Part shown: piece by piece, positions 11,151-22,400 of the stretch | Position numbering within the stretch: position 1 is the stretch's first letter | Layout: each line of letters opens with the position of its first letter | Assembly: GCA_037893245.1 (NCBI GenBank) | Contig: JBAIAA010000109.1 | Span: 124,001-188,000, forward strand | DNA: 64,000 bases | Source: Crossaster papposus | Taxonomy: Eukaryota; Echinodermata; Asteroidea; Velatida; Solasteridae | Reading direction: 5' to 3' | The notes under the pieces: generated by a model | The model's database searches: none | What the model was told of the DNA's origin: nothing | What the model saw: only the letters and a program-made list of their open reading frames with translations | Made by a program: the position numbers and the translations under genes

Positions 11151-12882
11151 TCTATACTATAAAAGATGACAAATGCGCCATCTTGTCCCTGGGCGCCGCC
11201 ATCTTGGAACGCAGGGCGCCGCCATCTTGGAAACACAGGGCCGCGCCATCTTGGCGCGTGGTTGGCGCCATGTTGGCTTTTGGTCGGGCGACTCCTCGCC
11301 GCGCGCGCGCGCCGCCGGCGTCGGTGCGGCGGGGTGCCGGACCGTTCGCGACGGGGAATCCCCCGGGGAATCCCCCGGGGAATAAGATTTTAAAAAAATC
11401 GTATTCGTCCGTGGTGAGATTTAAAAGAAACGGACGTTACCGATAAACGCGTAATCGCTTTTCGATTGCCTGTCGATGTCTGCGGGCCTTTTTGCGCGAA
11501 CTATTGCGTTATTTTTGCATTGTCCTTGACCGGAGTTCGGGCCGAAGCCTTCCCGAAATCGTACTGCCGTAACTCGGTTGCCGAATTGTTGGCCGTTTGC
11601 GATTAAGCGGCGGCTACATGCGTTACGCGAAGCCTTCGCAAATTAATTGTATCCGCCTTGCTTGCGCGGTGGCCGAGTTGGTGCCGAGTTTGTTGTTCGC
11701 GATTGGGCGGCCCGTCCCGTGTTATTTGACCTTTATACTCCATTGGTTATTGCGGAGTTTGAGCGCCAGCTTCGTTTTCGGCTTTGAATTTCGTGCGCGT
11801 CGACCACATTGCAGTCACAGGCTTGGAACGTTAACAAATGATTTATTCCTTTCGTGTTGCCCTTTGGGCAAATTTCGTTGCTTCACATTGTCGATACTTA
11901 AATATTACAACATTATCTGTCTCAAAACACTCCGAAACATATCGCTATTGCCTCAATTTCAACTTTGATCGTGCAAAAATGTCGCGAAATTGTATGGCGA
12001 TGGTGGATATGAATATGCAATTTAGAAACGTGACTACGTTTCGGCTTCGGCTTTGCCTCCGAATTCCTGCGCGTCGACCATTTTGTAGTCACAGTTTTGG
12101 AACGTAAAAACAATGATTTATTCCTTTCGTGTTGCCTTCTGGCAAAATTTCTTCCTTTCACATTGTCAATACTTAAATATTACAACATTATCTCTCTAAA
12201 AACACTCCGAAACGTATCGCTATTGCCTCAATTTTAACTTTTATCGTTGAAAAATGTCGCGAAATTGTAAGGCCTATCGTGGATATGAATATTCAATTTA
12301 GAAACGGGACTGCCTTACGTCAGTTGAGGGCGCACTGTCAGACGGCCGGTCTGTTGGTTTTTTTCAATCGTAACGACGTAAATCAGAAACCCCGAAGTGG
12401 TTCGTATTGTTTCCCGTACGATTCATGTTAAAAAATCACGAGACGCAGGCAGCATGCAAGCAAAGATGAACTGCCTATTGAGTATTATTAGTTCGGAAGT
12501 CGGGAAGTATTTTTACAAAGATTGTTTGTTATTCAGAGTCGATGGTATTCTACGGAGCCCCTAAAGGGACATATGACGAATACAAATCACCGTTACGAAA
12601 TAATTTGAGTATTTTATTTCGTGCACTCAAAATAACTTATTTCGTGAGCTCGAAATGTTGTCGTGGCCACGAAATGACTTCGTGCGCTCCAAGAATATCT
12701 GTTCGTGAGCTCGAAATAATTTCGTGCGCTCGAAATACTTTCTAGCTGGTACTCTACTCGCTAAGTTTCGCGATTTGTTTGTCATACAATCCATTGTGTT
12801 TTTAAGACGTCAACAAGGTGTATCTATAAGTTACGATTTCACCCAGCTAGCAGGTGCCGCGCGAAGCGCGGCATCCTGCTAG
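11151..12882 (+). mobile_element. non-autonomous Helitron, unit 3 (long, 1732 bp)
   Basis: It is head-to-tail with unit 2 and nearly identical to it apart from a few substitutions. The first bases after the terminus differ (GATGACAAATGC instead of GATGTTAAATTC), a variant shared with unit 6. The 3' hairpin and CTAG are intact. Confidence 0.92.
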
Positions 12883-14613
12883 TCTATACTATAAAAGATG
12901 TTAAATGCGCCATCTTGTCCCTGGGCGCCGCCATCTTGGAACGCAGGGCCGCGCCATCTTGGAACACAGGGCCGCGCCATCTTGGCGCGTGGTTGGCGCC
13001 ATGTTGGCTTTTGGTCGGGCGACTTGTCGCCGCGCGCGCGTGCCGCCGGCGTCGGTGCGGCGGGGTGCCGGACCGTTCGCGACGGGGAATCCCCCGGGGA
13101 ATCCCCCGGGGAATAAGATTTAAAAAAAATCGTATTCGTCCGTGGTGAGATTTAAAAGAAACGGACGTTACCGATAAACGCGTAATCGCTTTTCGATTGC
13201 CTGTCGATGTCTGCGGGCCTTTTTGCGCGAACTATTGCGTTATTTTTGCATTGTCCTTGACCGGAGTTCGGGCCGAAGCCTTCCCGAAATCGTACTGCTG
13301 TAACTCGGTTGCCGAATTGTTGGCCGTTTGCGATTAAGCGGCGGCTACATGCGTTACGCGAAGCCTTCGCAAATTAATTGTATCCGCCTTGCTTGCGCGG
13401 TGGCCGAGTTGGTGCCGAGTTTGTTGTTCGCGATTGGGCGGCCCGTCCCGTGTTATTTGACCTTTATACTCCATTGGTTATTGCGGAGTTTGAGCGCCAG
13501 CTTCGTTTTCGGCTTTGAATTTCGTGCGCGTCGACCACATTGCAGTCACAGGCTTGGAACGTTAAAAAATGATTTATTCCTTTCGTGTTGCCTTTTGGGC
13601 AAATTTCGTTGCTTCACATTGTCGATACTTAAATATTACAACATTATCTGTCTCAAAACACTCCGAAACATATCGCTATTGCCTCAATTTCAACTTTGAT
13701 CGTGCAAAAATGTCGCGAAATTGTATGGCGATGGTGGATATGAATATGCAATTTAGAAACGTGACTACGTTTCGGCTTCGGCTTTGCCTCCGAATTCCTG
13801 CGCGTCGACCATTTTGTAGTCACAGTTTTGGAACGTAAAAACAATGATTTATTCCTTTCGTGTTGCCTTCTGGCAAAATTTCTTCCTTTCACATTGTCAA
13901 TACTTAAATATTACAACATTATCTCTCTAAAAACACTCCGAAACGTATCGCTATTGCCTCAATTTTAACTTTTATCGTTGAAAAATGTCGCGAAATTGTA
14001 AGGCCTATCGTGGATATGAATATTCAATTTAGAAACGGGACTGCCTTACGTCAGTTGAGGGCGCACTGTCAGACGGCCGGTCTGTTGGTTTTTTTCAATC
14101 GTAACGACGTAAATCAGAAACCCCGAAGTGGTTCGTATTGTTTCCCGTACGATTCATGTTAAAAAATCACGAGACGCAGGCAGCATGCAAGCAAAGATGA
14201 ACTGCCTATTGAGTATTATTAGTTCGGAAGTCGGGAAGTATTTTTACAAAGATTGTTTGTTATTCAGAGTCGATGGTATTCTACGGAGCCCCTAAAGGGA
14301 CATATGACGAATACAAATCACCGTTACGAAATAATTTGAGTATTTTATTTCGTGCACTCAAAATAACTTATTTCGTGAGCTCGAAATGTTGTCGTGGCCA
14401 CGAAATGACTTCGTGCGCTCCAAGAATATCTGTTCGTGAGCTCGAAATAATTTCGTGCGCTCGAAATACTTTCTAGCTGGTACTCTACTCGCTAAGTTTC
14501 GCGATTTGTTTGTCATACAATCCATTGTGTTTTTAAGACGTCAACAAGGTGTATCTATAAGTTACGATTTCACCCAGCTAGCAGGTGCCGCGCGAAGCGC
14601 GGCATCCTGCTAG
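12883..14613 (+). mobile_element. non-autonomous Helitron, unit 4 (long, 1731 bp)
   Basis: This is the last unit of array 1. Its CTAG terminus is followed by TCCAAATC, which is the direct continuation of the host repeat left at 8034. This gives an A|T insertion with no target duplication, diagnostic for Helitrons. Confidence 0.93.
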
Positions 14614-14911
14614 TCCAAATCAAATTGTTACCATTTTTTCCGATCAGCCGTTTGGCGGCCATCTTGAATTTCAAAATGGCTACCATTTTGAATATAGTTT
14701 ACATTATATCTCAACTTGTGGGTGACATAGAGCTGTGAAATTGGTGGCAATACCCATGTTTATGATACCAAGCTTTCAGTATAAACCATAATTGAACTTA
14801 TATCAAGTTTCCGCCATCTTGAATTTCAAAATGGCCGCCATATTCAATTTAGTTTGTACTATATCTCAACTTGTGGGTGACATAGAGCTGTGAAATAAGT
14901 GGCAATACCCA
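14614..14911 (+). repeat. host repeat, left arm, part 2
   Basis: Middle part of the interrupted host repeat, holding two copies of a ~150-bp subunit that contains AAAATGGC(T/C)GCCAT-like motifs and the motif TATCTCAACTTGTG. It ends ...AATACCCA, where the second Helitron array is inserted; the uninterrupted subunit at 14749 reads CCCATGTTTATG. Confidence 0.88.
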
Positions 14912-16649
14912 TCTATACTATAAAAGATGTTAAATTCGCCATCTTGTCCCTGGGCGCCGCCATCTTGGAACGCAGGGCCGCGCCATCTTGGAAACACAGG
15001 GCCGCGCCATCTTGGCGCGTGGTTGGCGCCATGTTGGCTTTTGGTCGGGCGACTTGTCGCCGCGCGCGTGTGCCGCCGGCGTCGGTGCGGCGGGGTGCCG
15101 GACCGTTCGCGACGGGGAATCCCCCGGGGAATCCCCCGGGGAATAAGATTTTTAAAAAATCGTATTCGTCCGTGGTGAGATTTAAAAGAAACGGACGTTA
15201 CCGATAAACGCGTAATCGCTTTTCGATTGCCTGTCGATGTCTGCGGGCCTTTTTGCGCGAACTATTGCGTTATTTTTGCATTGTCCTTGACCGGAGTTCG
15301 GGCCGAAGCCGAAGCCTTCCCGAAATCGTACTGCCGTAACTCGGTTGCCGAATTGTTGGCCGTTTGCGATTAAGCGGCGGCTACATGCGTTACGCGAAGC
15401 CTTCGCAAATTAATTGTATCCGCCTTGCTTGCGCGGTGGCCGAGTTGGTGCCGAGTTTGTTGTTCGCGATTGGGCGGCCCGTCCCGTGTTATTTGACCTT
15501 TATACTCCATTGGTTATTGCGGAGTTTGAGCGCCAGCTTCGTTTTCGGCTTTGAATTTCGTGCGCGTCGACCACATTGCAGTCACAGGCTTGGAACGTTA
15601 AAAAATGATTTATTCCTTTCGTGTTGCCTTTTGGGCAAATTTCGTTGCTTCACATTGTCGATACTTAAATATTACAACATTATCTGTCTCAAAACACTCC
15701 GAAACATATCGCTATTGCCTCAATTTCAACTTTGATCGTGCAAAAATGTCGCGAAATTGTATGGCGATGGTGGATATGAATATGCAATTTAGAAACGTGA
15801 CTACGTTTCGGCTTCGGCTTTTCCTCCGAATTCCTGCGCGTCGACCATTTTGTAGTCACAGTTTTGGAACGTAAAAACAATGATTTATTCCTTTCGTGTT
15901 GCCTTCTGGCAAAATTTCTTCCTTTCACATTGTCAATACTTAAATATTACAACATTATCTCTCTAAAAACACTCCGAAACGTATCGCTATTGCCTCAATT
16001 TTAACTTTTATCGTTGAAAAATGTCGCGAAATTGTAAGGCCTATCGTGGATATGAATATTCAATTTAGAAACGGGACTGCCTTACGTCAGTTGAGGGCGC
16101 ACTGTCAGACGGCCGGTCTGTTGGTTTTTTTCAATCGTAACGACGTAAATCAGAAACCCCGAAGTGGTTCGTATTGTTTCCTGTACGATTCATGTTAAAA
16201 AATCACGAGACGCAGGCAGCATGCAAGCAGAGATGAACTGCCTATTGAGTATTATTAGTTCGGAAGTCGGGAAGTATTTTTACAAAGATTGTTTGTTATT
16301 CAGAGTCGATGGTATTCTACGGAGCCCCTAAAGGGACATATGACGAATACAAATCACCGTTACGAAATAATTTGAGTATTTTATTTCGTGCACTCAAAAT
16401 AACTTATTTCGTGAGCTCGAAATGTTGTCGTGGCCACGAAATGACTTCGTGCGCTCCAAGAATATCTGTTCGTGAGCTCGAAATAATTTCGTGCGCTCGA
16501 AATACTTTCTAGCTGGTACTCTACTCGCTAAGTTTCGCGATTTGTTTGTCATACAATCCATTGTGTTTTTAAGACGTCAACAAGGTGTATCTATAAGTTA
16601 CGATTTCACCCAGCTAGCAGGTGCCGCGCGAAGCGCGGCATCCTGCTAG
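14912..16649 (+). mobile_element. non-autonomous Helitron, unit 5 (long, 1738 bp)
   Basis: First unit of array 2. It has the same termini and internal duplication as units 2-4 and the same 5' variant as unit 2. It carries a 6-bp duplication (GCCGAA, about 15303) that explains the extra length. Confidence 0.92.
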
Positions 16650-18078
16650 TCTATACTATAAAAGATGACAAATGCGCCATCTTGTCCCTGGGCGCCGCCA
16701 TCTTGGAAACACAGGGCCGCGCCATCTTGGCGCGTGGTTGGCGCCATCTTGGCTTTTGGTCGGGCGACTCGTCGCCGCGCGCGTGTGCGGCCGGCGTCGG
16801 TGCGGCGGGGTGCCGGACCGTTCGCGACGGGGAATCCCCCGGGGAATAAGATTTGAAAGTGAGATTTAAAAGAAACGGACGTTACCGATAAACGCGTAAT
16901 CGCTTTTCGATTGCCTGTCGATGTCTGCGGGCCTTTTTGCGTGAACTATTGCGTTATTTTTGCATTGTCCTTGCCCGGAGTTCGGGCCGAAGCCTTCCCG
17001 AAATCGTACTACCGTAACTCGGTTGCCGAATTGTTGGCTGTTTGCGATTAAGCGGCGGCTACATGCGTTACGCGAAGCCTTCGCAGATTGATTGTATCCG
17101 CCTTGCTTGCGCGGTGGCCGAGTTGGTGCCGAGTTTGTTTTTTCGCGATTGGGCGGCCCCGTCACGTGTTATTTGAGCTGGTGCCCCGATTTATACTTCC
17201 TTGGTTATTGCGGAGTAAACATAGTACCAGTTGAGCGCCGGCTTCGAATTCGTGCGCGTCTACCACGTTTCAGTCACAGCTTGGGAACGTTAAAAAATGA
17301 TTTATTCCTTTCGTGTTGCGTTTTGGGCAAATTTCTTTACTTCACATTGTCGATACTTAAATATTACAACATTATGTGTCTAAAAACACTTCGAAACATA
17401 TCGCTATTGCCTCAATTTCAACTTTGATTGTTCAAAAATGTCGCGAAATTGTAGGGCGATGGTGGATATGAATATGCAAATTAGAAACGTGACGGCATTA
17501 CGTCAGTTGAGGGCGCACTGTCAGATGGCCGGCCTGTTGGGTTTTTTAATCAGGATTTTCACGATGATGTAAACTCAGAAATCCCGAAGTGGTTCGTATT
17601 GTTTCCCGTACGATTCATGTTAAAAAAATAACGAGACGCAGGCAGCATGCAAGCGAAGATGGACTGCCTATTGAGTATTATTAGTTCGAAAGTCGGGAAG
17701 TATTTTTACAAAGATTGTTTGTTATTCAGACTCGATGGTATTCTACGGAGCCCCTAAAGGGACATATGACGAATAAAAATCACCGTTACGAAATAATTTG
17801 AGTATTTTATTTCGTGCACTCAAAATAACTTATTTCGTGAGCTCGAAATGTTGTCGTGGCCACGAAATGACTTCTTGCGCTCCAAGAATATCTGTTCGTG
17901 AGCTCGAAATAATTTCGTGCGCTCGAAATACTTTCTAGCTGGTACTCTACTCGCTAAGTTTCGCGATTTGTTTGTCATACAATCCATTATGTTTTTAAGA
18001 CGTCAACAAGGTGTATCTATATTAAGTTACGATTTCACCCAGCTAGCAGGTGCCGCGCGAAGCGCGGCATCCTGCTAG
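16650..18078 (+). mobile_element. non-autonomous Helitron, unit 6 (short, 1429 bp)
   Basis: Second unit of array 2, short form without the internal duplication and more diverged. It starts with the unit-3 type 5' variant. Its CTAG is followed by TGTTTACAATACC, which resumes the host repeat after CCCA, so this array also sits exactly between A and T. Confidence 0.92.
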
Positions 18079-18180
18079 TGTTTACAATACCAAGGTTTCA
18101 GTTGAAGCCATTATTAAACTTGTATCAAGTGCCCGCCATCTTGAAATTTCAAAATGGCCGCCATTTCACTCTATTTTGAT
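18079..18180 (+). repeat. host repeat, left arm, part 3, ending at the rDNA breakpoint
   Basis: Inner end of the left arm. It matches the complement of about 21107-21210, including GCCCGCCATCTT and AAAATGGCCGCCAT. It then switches abruptly into 18S rRNA sequence near 18180, with a few ambiguous bases (TTTGATAT) at the join. Confidence 0.85.
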
Positions 18181-18787
18181 ATACGCTATTGGAGCTGGAA
18201 TTACCGCGGCTGCTGGCACCAGACTTGCCCTCCAATAGATCCTCGTTAAAGGATTTAAAGTGTACTCATTCCAATTACAGGGCCTCGAAAAAGTCCTGTA
18301 TTGCAATTTTTCGTCACTACCTCCCCGTGTCGGGAGTGGGTAATTTGCGCGCCTGCTGCCTTCCTTGGGTGTGGTAGCCGTTTCTCAAGCTCCCTCTCCG
18401 GAATCGAACCCTGATTCTCCGTTACCCGTTACGACCATGGTAGGCGCATAACGTACCATCGAAAGTTGATAGGGCAGACATTCGAAGGATCCGTCGCCGG
18501 TGCGAAGACCGTGCGATCGGCCAGGTTATCCAGAGTTCACCAACGGAGCCGGGACGAGCCCGGGTTGGTCTTGTTCCTAATAAAAGCACGCCTCCCGTAA
18601 GGTCGGCGCTTGCTGGCATGTATTAGCTCTAGAATTACCACAGTTATCCATGTAGGGGGATGCGCTCCAAGGAACCATAACTGATTTAATGAGCCATCCG
18701 CAGTTTCGCTTGTAAAAGCTTTTACTTAGACATGCATGGCTTAATCTTTGAGACAAGCATATGACTACTGGCAGGATCAACCAGGTA
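18181..18787 (-). rRNA. 18S rRNA, 5' ~607 nt only (truncated)
   Basis: The complement begins with the universal eukaryotic 18S start (ACCTGGTTGATCCTGCCAG; 5' end at 18786/18787). It continues through conserved blocks such as GTCTCAAAGATTAAGCCATG and the GCCGCGGTAATTCC region, then stops just after CCAATAGCGTAT. About two thirds of the molecule is missing, along with ITS1, 5.8S and 28S. The retained part looks intact with no obvious lesions, so the fragment may be young. It cannot give a functional small-subunit rRNA by itself. Confidence 0.97.
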
Positions 18788-19745
18788 GCCCCCTCGGGGC
18801 CTGGGTGGGCGGGCTTACCCACGCGCGTGGGCCCGCCGCTCTCCGGCCGGACCCGCCGCGGCTGCCGGGCCGCGGCGCCGGTGTACTTCATCCGAACACT
18901 CACTCTCTCTCGGAGGCATCGTGACCGGGCTAAGGGACCCGGGAGCCTCCTCCGCCGCCTCCTCTCGTCTCAATCCGGCGGTCTGAGAGGGCCAGCCCTC
19001 AGAAGAGGGTGGGCCGCCTCGGTCCGCTCCGGGGCGGGCTGCTGCCCGCCGCCCGTTCCGCCGCCTGGGCCGCGGCTCGGCGCCCCGCCTGGGGAACTTG
19101 CTACCGCCCGCCGCGATACTGCGGCGGGCGTTCGAAATAGGTGCCGCTCGGCTGGCGAGAGCGGGAGGGTCTTGGCTTCCCGCGTCTCGACGGCCCGCGC
19201 GGCCGCTCTGATTGCCATGGGTTCCGGGAGCCCGGCGGGATGTCGTGGCGGGCCCGCCCCGTGCCGCGCCGCAAAGCGGGCGCGGGCGGTGCGGGCGGGC
19301 GCGGGCGGTGCGGGCGGGTCGGCCACGGCGATCCCATCGCACTGTGCCGGGCCTGTCCGAGTGCCTCGAAAGGGCACGACAGGTTTGGCGGGCGGGGGAA
19401 AGAATCCCCCATCCCACTTGCTTTAACTCTCCGGGCACCGCAGCTGCGGGCGCGGTCGGTCGCTCGCTTCTCACCGCCCAGGTTGGGCGCGACAGGTCGG
19501 CGGGGACGCGGAGTCGGGCAGGGAAATCATCCCCCGCTCCGCCTCGCTCTCCGGAAGCCAGGGCACCGCAGCCACGGGCCAGCTCTCGGTTCTGTCGCCA
19601 ACCCAGGGGAGCCAACCCAGAGTATCGAGAACCAATCCGGATGCATCCCACGCCGATCGGACGACGGGTGTGCGACGGGGGACAGTCCGAGTGGTGATCC
19701 GCTCCATAGGTCGTGTACAAACCTTCGCCTGACCACCTGCCCCCT
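18788..19745 (-). other. 5' external transcribed spacer of rDNA
   Basis: Very GC-rich sequence directly upstream (in the minus sense) of the 18S 5' end, rich in CCGCC/GGCGGG runs. Its extent is set by the putative transcription start at about 19745, giving a spacer of roughly 0.96 kb. The long open frames across it on both strands are a by-product of GC richness and lack any recognised protein. Confidence 0.75.
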
Positions 19746-19753
19746 TATATATA
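19740..19753 (-). promoter_or_regulatory. candidate RNA polymerase I core promoter / start
   Basis: On the minus strand the sequence reads TATATATAAGGGGG, an AT-rich island inside GC-rich spacer. It resembles the TATA(R)TA(N)GGGG start motif known from plant rDNA. Its distance to 18S is plausible for an ETS. That it is the start site here is an inference. Confidence 0.45.
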
Positions 19754-20770
19754 GCCACACCAACGCGATGGCCCCCATTTAGGCTCGTCCCATAGGGTTG
19801 TGTAGAAACCGGACACAAAAAGGGTCGACCAAATCGGAGCTGAGGGAGCTCTTGGGGCCATCGGCGCGATTTCTCCACGATCGGGACCCGGTGCCCGTTT
19901 CCGGACTCGACCCAATCCGAACAAATATCCCACTCTTCATCCAGATGTGTACAAAAAAAACCGGAGGCAATCGGAGGAACGCGGGATCGTCGGTCGGCTA
20001 CCCGCGATTTTGGGCCGCGCACGCTCTCGTACTCGACCCAACCCGTCTAATTCTCGCTTATCTCATAGGAACGTGTACAAATCGCCTCTCGGTCTTTTTC
20101 GCCTCGGATCGCCCGAACGGGGACTTTTTCGGCTACTCCTACGCAGCCTTCCTTCTCCGCCGACAGAAGTTTCGTCGCTTCCCCGGGCACCTGCTGTCAA
20201 CGACCGGCGGCCTCCGCCCGCAGGTCCCGGCGCACCCATCCGGCCTAATCGAGAGAACGTCTCTAAATCCGCCAAAAATCGTACCCCTCCAACAGGCCCC
20301 AGCTGGCCCGTCTCATCTCGGCCCGGACGCCCATGAATGCCTGTCCACCGCACGCTCACATGGCCTTCCTCGTACGACGAGTCGCAGAGCACTCCGTGCA
20401 CCGCCCGCTCGTGGGTCTGCCACCCACGAATGCCTGGAATCCGCACGCTCACAGAGCCTTCCTCGTACGACAAGTCGGATGGCACTCGGGGAACAACTTG
20501 CTCGTGGGTCTGCTACCCACGAATGCCTGGCCGCCGCACGCTCACAGGGCCTTCCTCGTACGACAAGTCGGATGGCACTCGGGGCACCTCCTGCTCGTGG
20601 GTCTGCCACCCACGAATGCCTGGCCGTCACACGCTCAAAGGCCCTTCCTCGTACAATTGCAGCTTTACTCGAGAAGCCGTTAGAGAGCCGGTCAAGTCCG
20701 CTGAAAATCGTTCCCCTTCGACAGGCTCTATCATCTCGGCCTGGCATTTCTGGAGGGCTCAGGTGGTCAT
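19754..20770 (-). other. rDNA intergenic spacer, partial
   Basis: Upstream spacer of the rDNA fragment. A motif GTGTACAA (GTGTAGAA in one case) recurs at 19713, 19800, 19947 and 20073, often next to CCATAGG or TCATAGG, suggesting degenerate promoter-proximal repeats. A segment around 20270-20330 (AATCGTACCCCTCCAACAGG) returns at about 20705 in diverged form, so a larger repeat contains the 93-bp units. Spacer similarity fades near 20770. Confidence 0.7.
20330..20655. repeat. 93-bp spacer tandem repeats (3.5 units)
   Basis: Units start at 20330, 20423, 20516 and 20609 (last one partial), each opening CCCAYGAATGCCTG and closing CTCGTGGGTCTGC. The period is divisible by three, so long reading frames persist on both strands; these are not genes. 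Such subrepeats are typical of rDNA spacers, where they may act as enhancers. Confidence 0.93.
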
Positions 20771-21099
20771 ATTAAGAAGTAAGGATACCAATAAGGGCCA
20801 TCCGGGAAGTACCTGCAAATGTAACGTATTTCATAGTACATACATGAATATCAATGTAAGCAAATATATACAGGCAAACCTGATATATGACACTGTTATA
20901 CTTGCATCAATACTAGATATATTCATGAGGATCTATTTAAAATGCATCATAATGGCAGCCATCTTCTTGGAATAGAAAATGAAAGTTGATACAACATGAT
21001 AGAGTGTGATTATGATTCAAACTGAAAGATTAGCATAAAAAATGAGTATGCCTCTAATTTCCCCCGCTCTATATTACCTGCACAAGTATACATACCGGT
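20771..21099. other. unassigned sequence between spacer and right arm
   Basis: AT-rich, non-repetitive to my eye, no gene. It separates the rDNA piece from the inverted copy of the host repeat. Confidence 0.5.
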
Positions 21100-21409
21100 A
21101 GTGCAAAAAGAGTGACTATGGCGGCCATTTTGAAATTAAAGATGGCGGGCACTTGATACAAGTTTGATTATGGCTTCAACTGAAAGCTTGGTATCATAAA
21201 GATGGGGGGTATTGCCACAAATTTCACAGCTCTATGTCACTCACAAGTTGAGATATAGTACAAACTAGATTGAAAATGGCAGCCATTTTGAAATTCAAGA
21301 TGGCCGCCAAACGGCTGATCGGAAAAAATGGTAACAATTTGATTTGGATTCCTGAGCGTCAAAACTACAAAAAAACATCAAAAATTTCTAGTGTAGGAAA
21401 ATTTTAGTT
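21100..21409 (-). repeat. host repeat, right arm (inverted, uninterrupted)
   Basis: The complement matches 7974-8034 plus 14614 onward plus 18079-18170 in the same order, without Helitrons, and provides the empty site for both arrays. The homology stops at AACTAAAATTTT on both outer ends (7974 and 21409). It contains one 150-bp subunit where the left arm has more. Confidence 0.88.
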
Positions 21410-21446
21410 CACCTATGCTATCATGACATAGGCAACCAGACTATGG

Positions 21447-21629
21447 CCAGGGGCCAATTTCATGCTTAAGCACAAAACATTCTTGCTTAGTAAAACCAGC
21501 TTACCAGCCATAACTCCATGTGATGTATATTGTTTGTAATTGGTGCTTAGCTGTTGTGAGCTTAGCATAACAATCGCATGAAATTTTGTGGGTTTTGTGA
21601 TTAAGCAGCTCTATGAAATTGGCCCCTGG
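21447..21629. mobile_element. MITE with CCAGGGGCCAATTTCAT TIRs, copy 1
   Basis: A 183-bp element with perfect 17-bp inverted ends (CCAGGGGCCAATTTCAT and its complement). The interior is rich in GCTTAG/AAGCAC motifs. Related copies lie at 32682-32938 and 43076-43316. Confidence 0.88.
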
Positions 21630-22400
21630 AGGCGGGGATGAGGGTCGCTATAATTTGAATCATGCCTAAGGTTCCACACGGTTATGGCTTCGTTTTTCAA
21701 TAGCACCAGCTACGGTTTTAGACTTCCTGATTTTGAGGAAGATTATTCCTAGGAATGGCAACGCGTTAGTTGATAGACACCGCTGGTCCAGTGGCCACGA
21801 CGCAGGTTGGCGGTTAAGAGCTCGGTTGATCATAATACCTCATCATGGGTTTATTATTATTTTATTATTATTATTTATTTCTGGTAATGAAACCAAGGAT
21901 CCCCCAAAAGCACCCTCGGCAATGTAGCTTGTAAGCCTGAGGAAATCTGTGGAGAGAAGACATTGAAAATAAGGTACAGGCTTAGAGGTGAGAGGGAAAA
22001 CCCCAGGTGCGGATCCAGGGGGGTGGTTGGGGTCCGGACCCCACATTTTTGGACTGGATTTTGTTTAAGTTGTTTTAATTTATTTTTTCAATGTTTTTTA
22101 ATGTTTTTTTTAAATGTATTTTTATATCAGAACAAATTAGCAGCGTGGTGCTTTCTGTAAAAGATTCCCAATAGATCAAAACGATCAAAATATATAAGAA
22201 AAATAGGCTCATAGTGTCCCAGAATGAACCTCGGAGCTTCTACTGTAAAACAAATTCTGGGGGAGAGCCCCACACACCCCGCCCATGGGTAGGACCTCAC
22301 ATTTATAAATTCATGCATCCGCCCCGATAAACCCCAGGAGAATATCCTGGGGAAAACCCGCAGACTCGGGCAGAGACTGAAAACCCAATCCACATAATTA
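21630..22400. other. non-coding region with degenerate repeat
   Basis: No gene is seen. It has an AT-rich (ATT)n tract near 21850, and a weakly symmetric GC-rich segment (GTGCGGATCC at 22007 facing GCATCCGCCCC near 22313) that may be an old MITE. Confidence 0.4.

Noticed and set aside
9865..15735. Repeated 123-codon and 89-codon frames in Helitron units
   Set aside because: Conserved only among near-identical long units; disrupted in the short units; no Rep or helicase motif.
18422..18460. tRNA B-box-like GGAATCGAACCC
   Set aside because: It is part of the conserved 18S rRNA sequence.
18761..19782. Long reading frames (up to 301 codons) on both strands across the GC-rich region
   Set aside because: They lie in rDNA ETS/spacer, overlap on opposite strands, and have Arg/Pro/Gly-biased composition with no recognised domain.
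19798..20975. 325-, 212- and 144-codon frames in the spacer
   Set aside because: They are kept open by 93-bp tandem repeats (a multiple of three); there are no splice signals or homology.
22007..22325. Possible MITE with GGTGCGGATCC... and ...GCATCCGCCCC ends
   Set aside because: Symmetry is short and broken, and no target duplication was seen; mentioned only within the regional entry.
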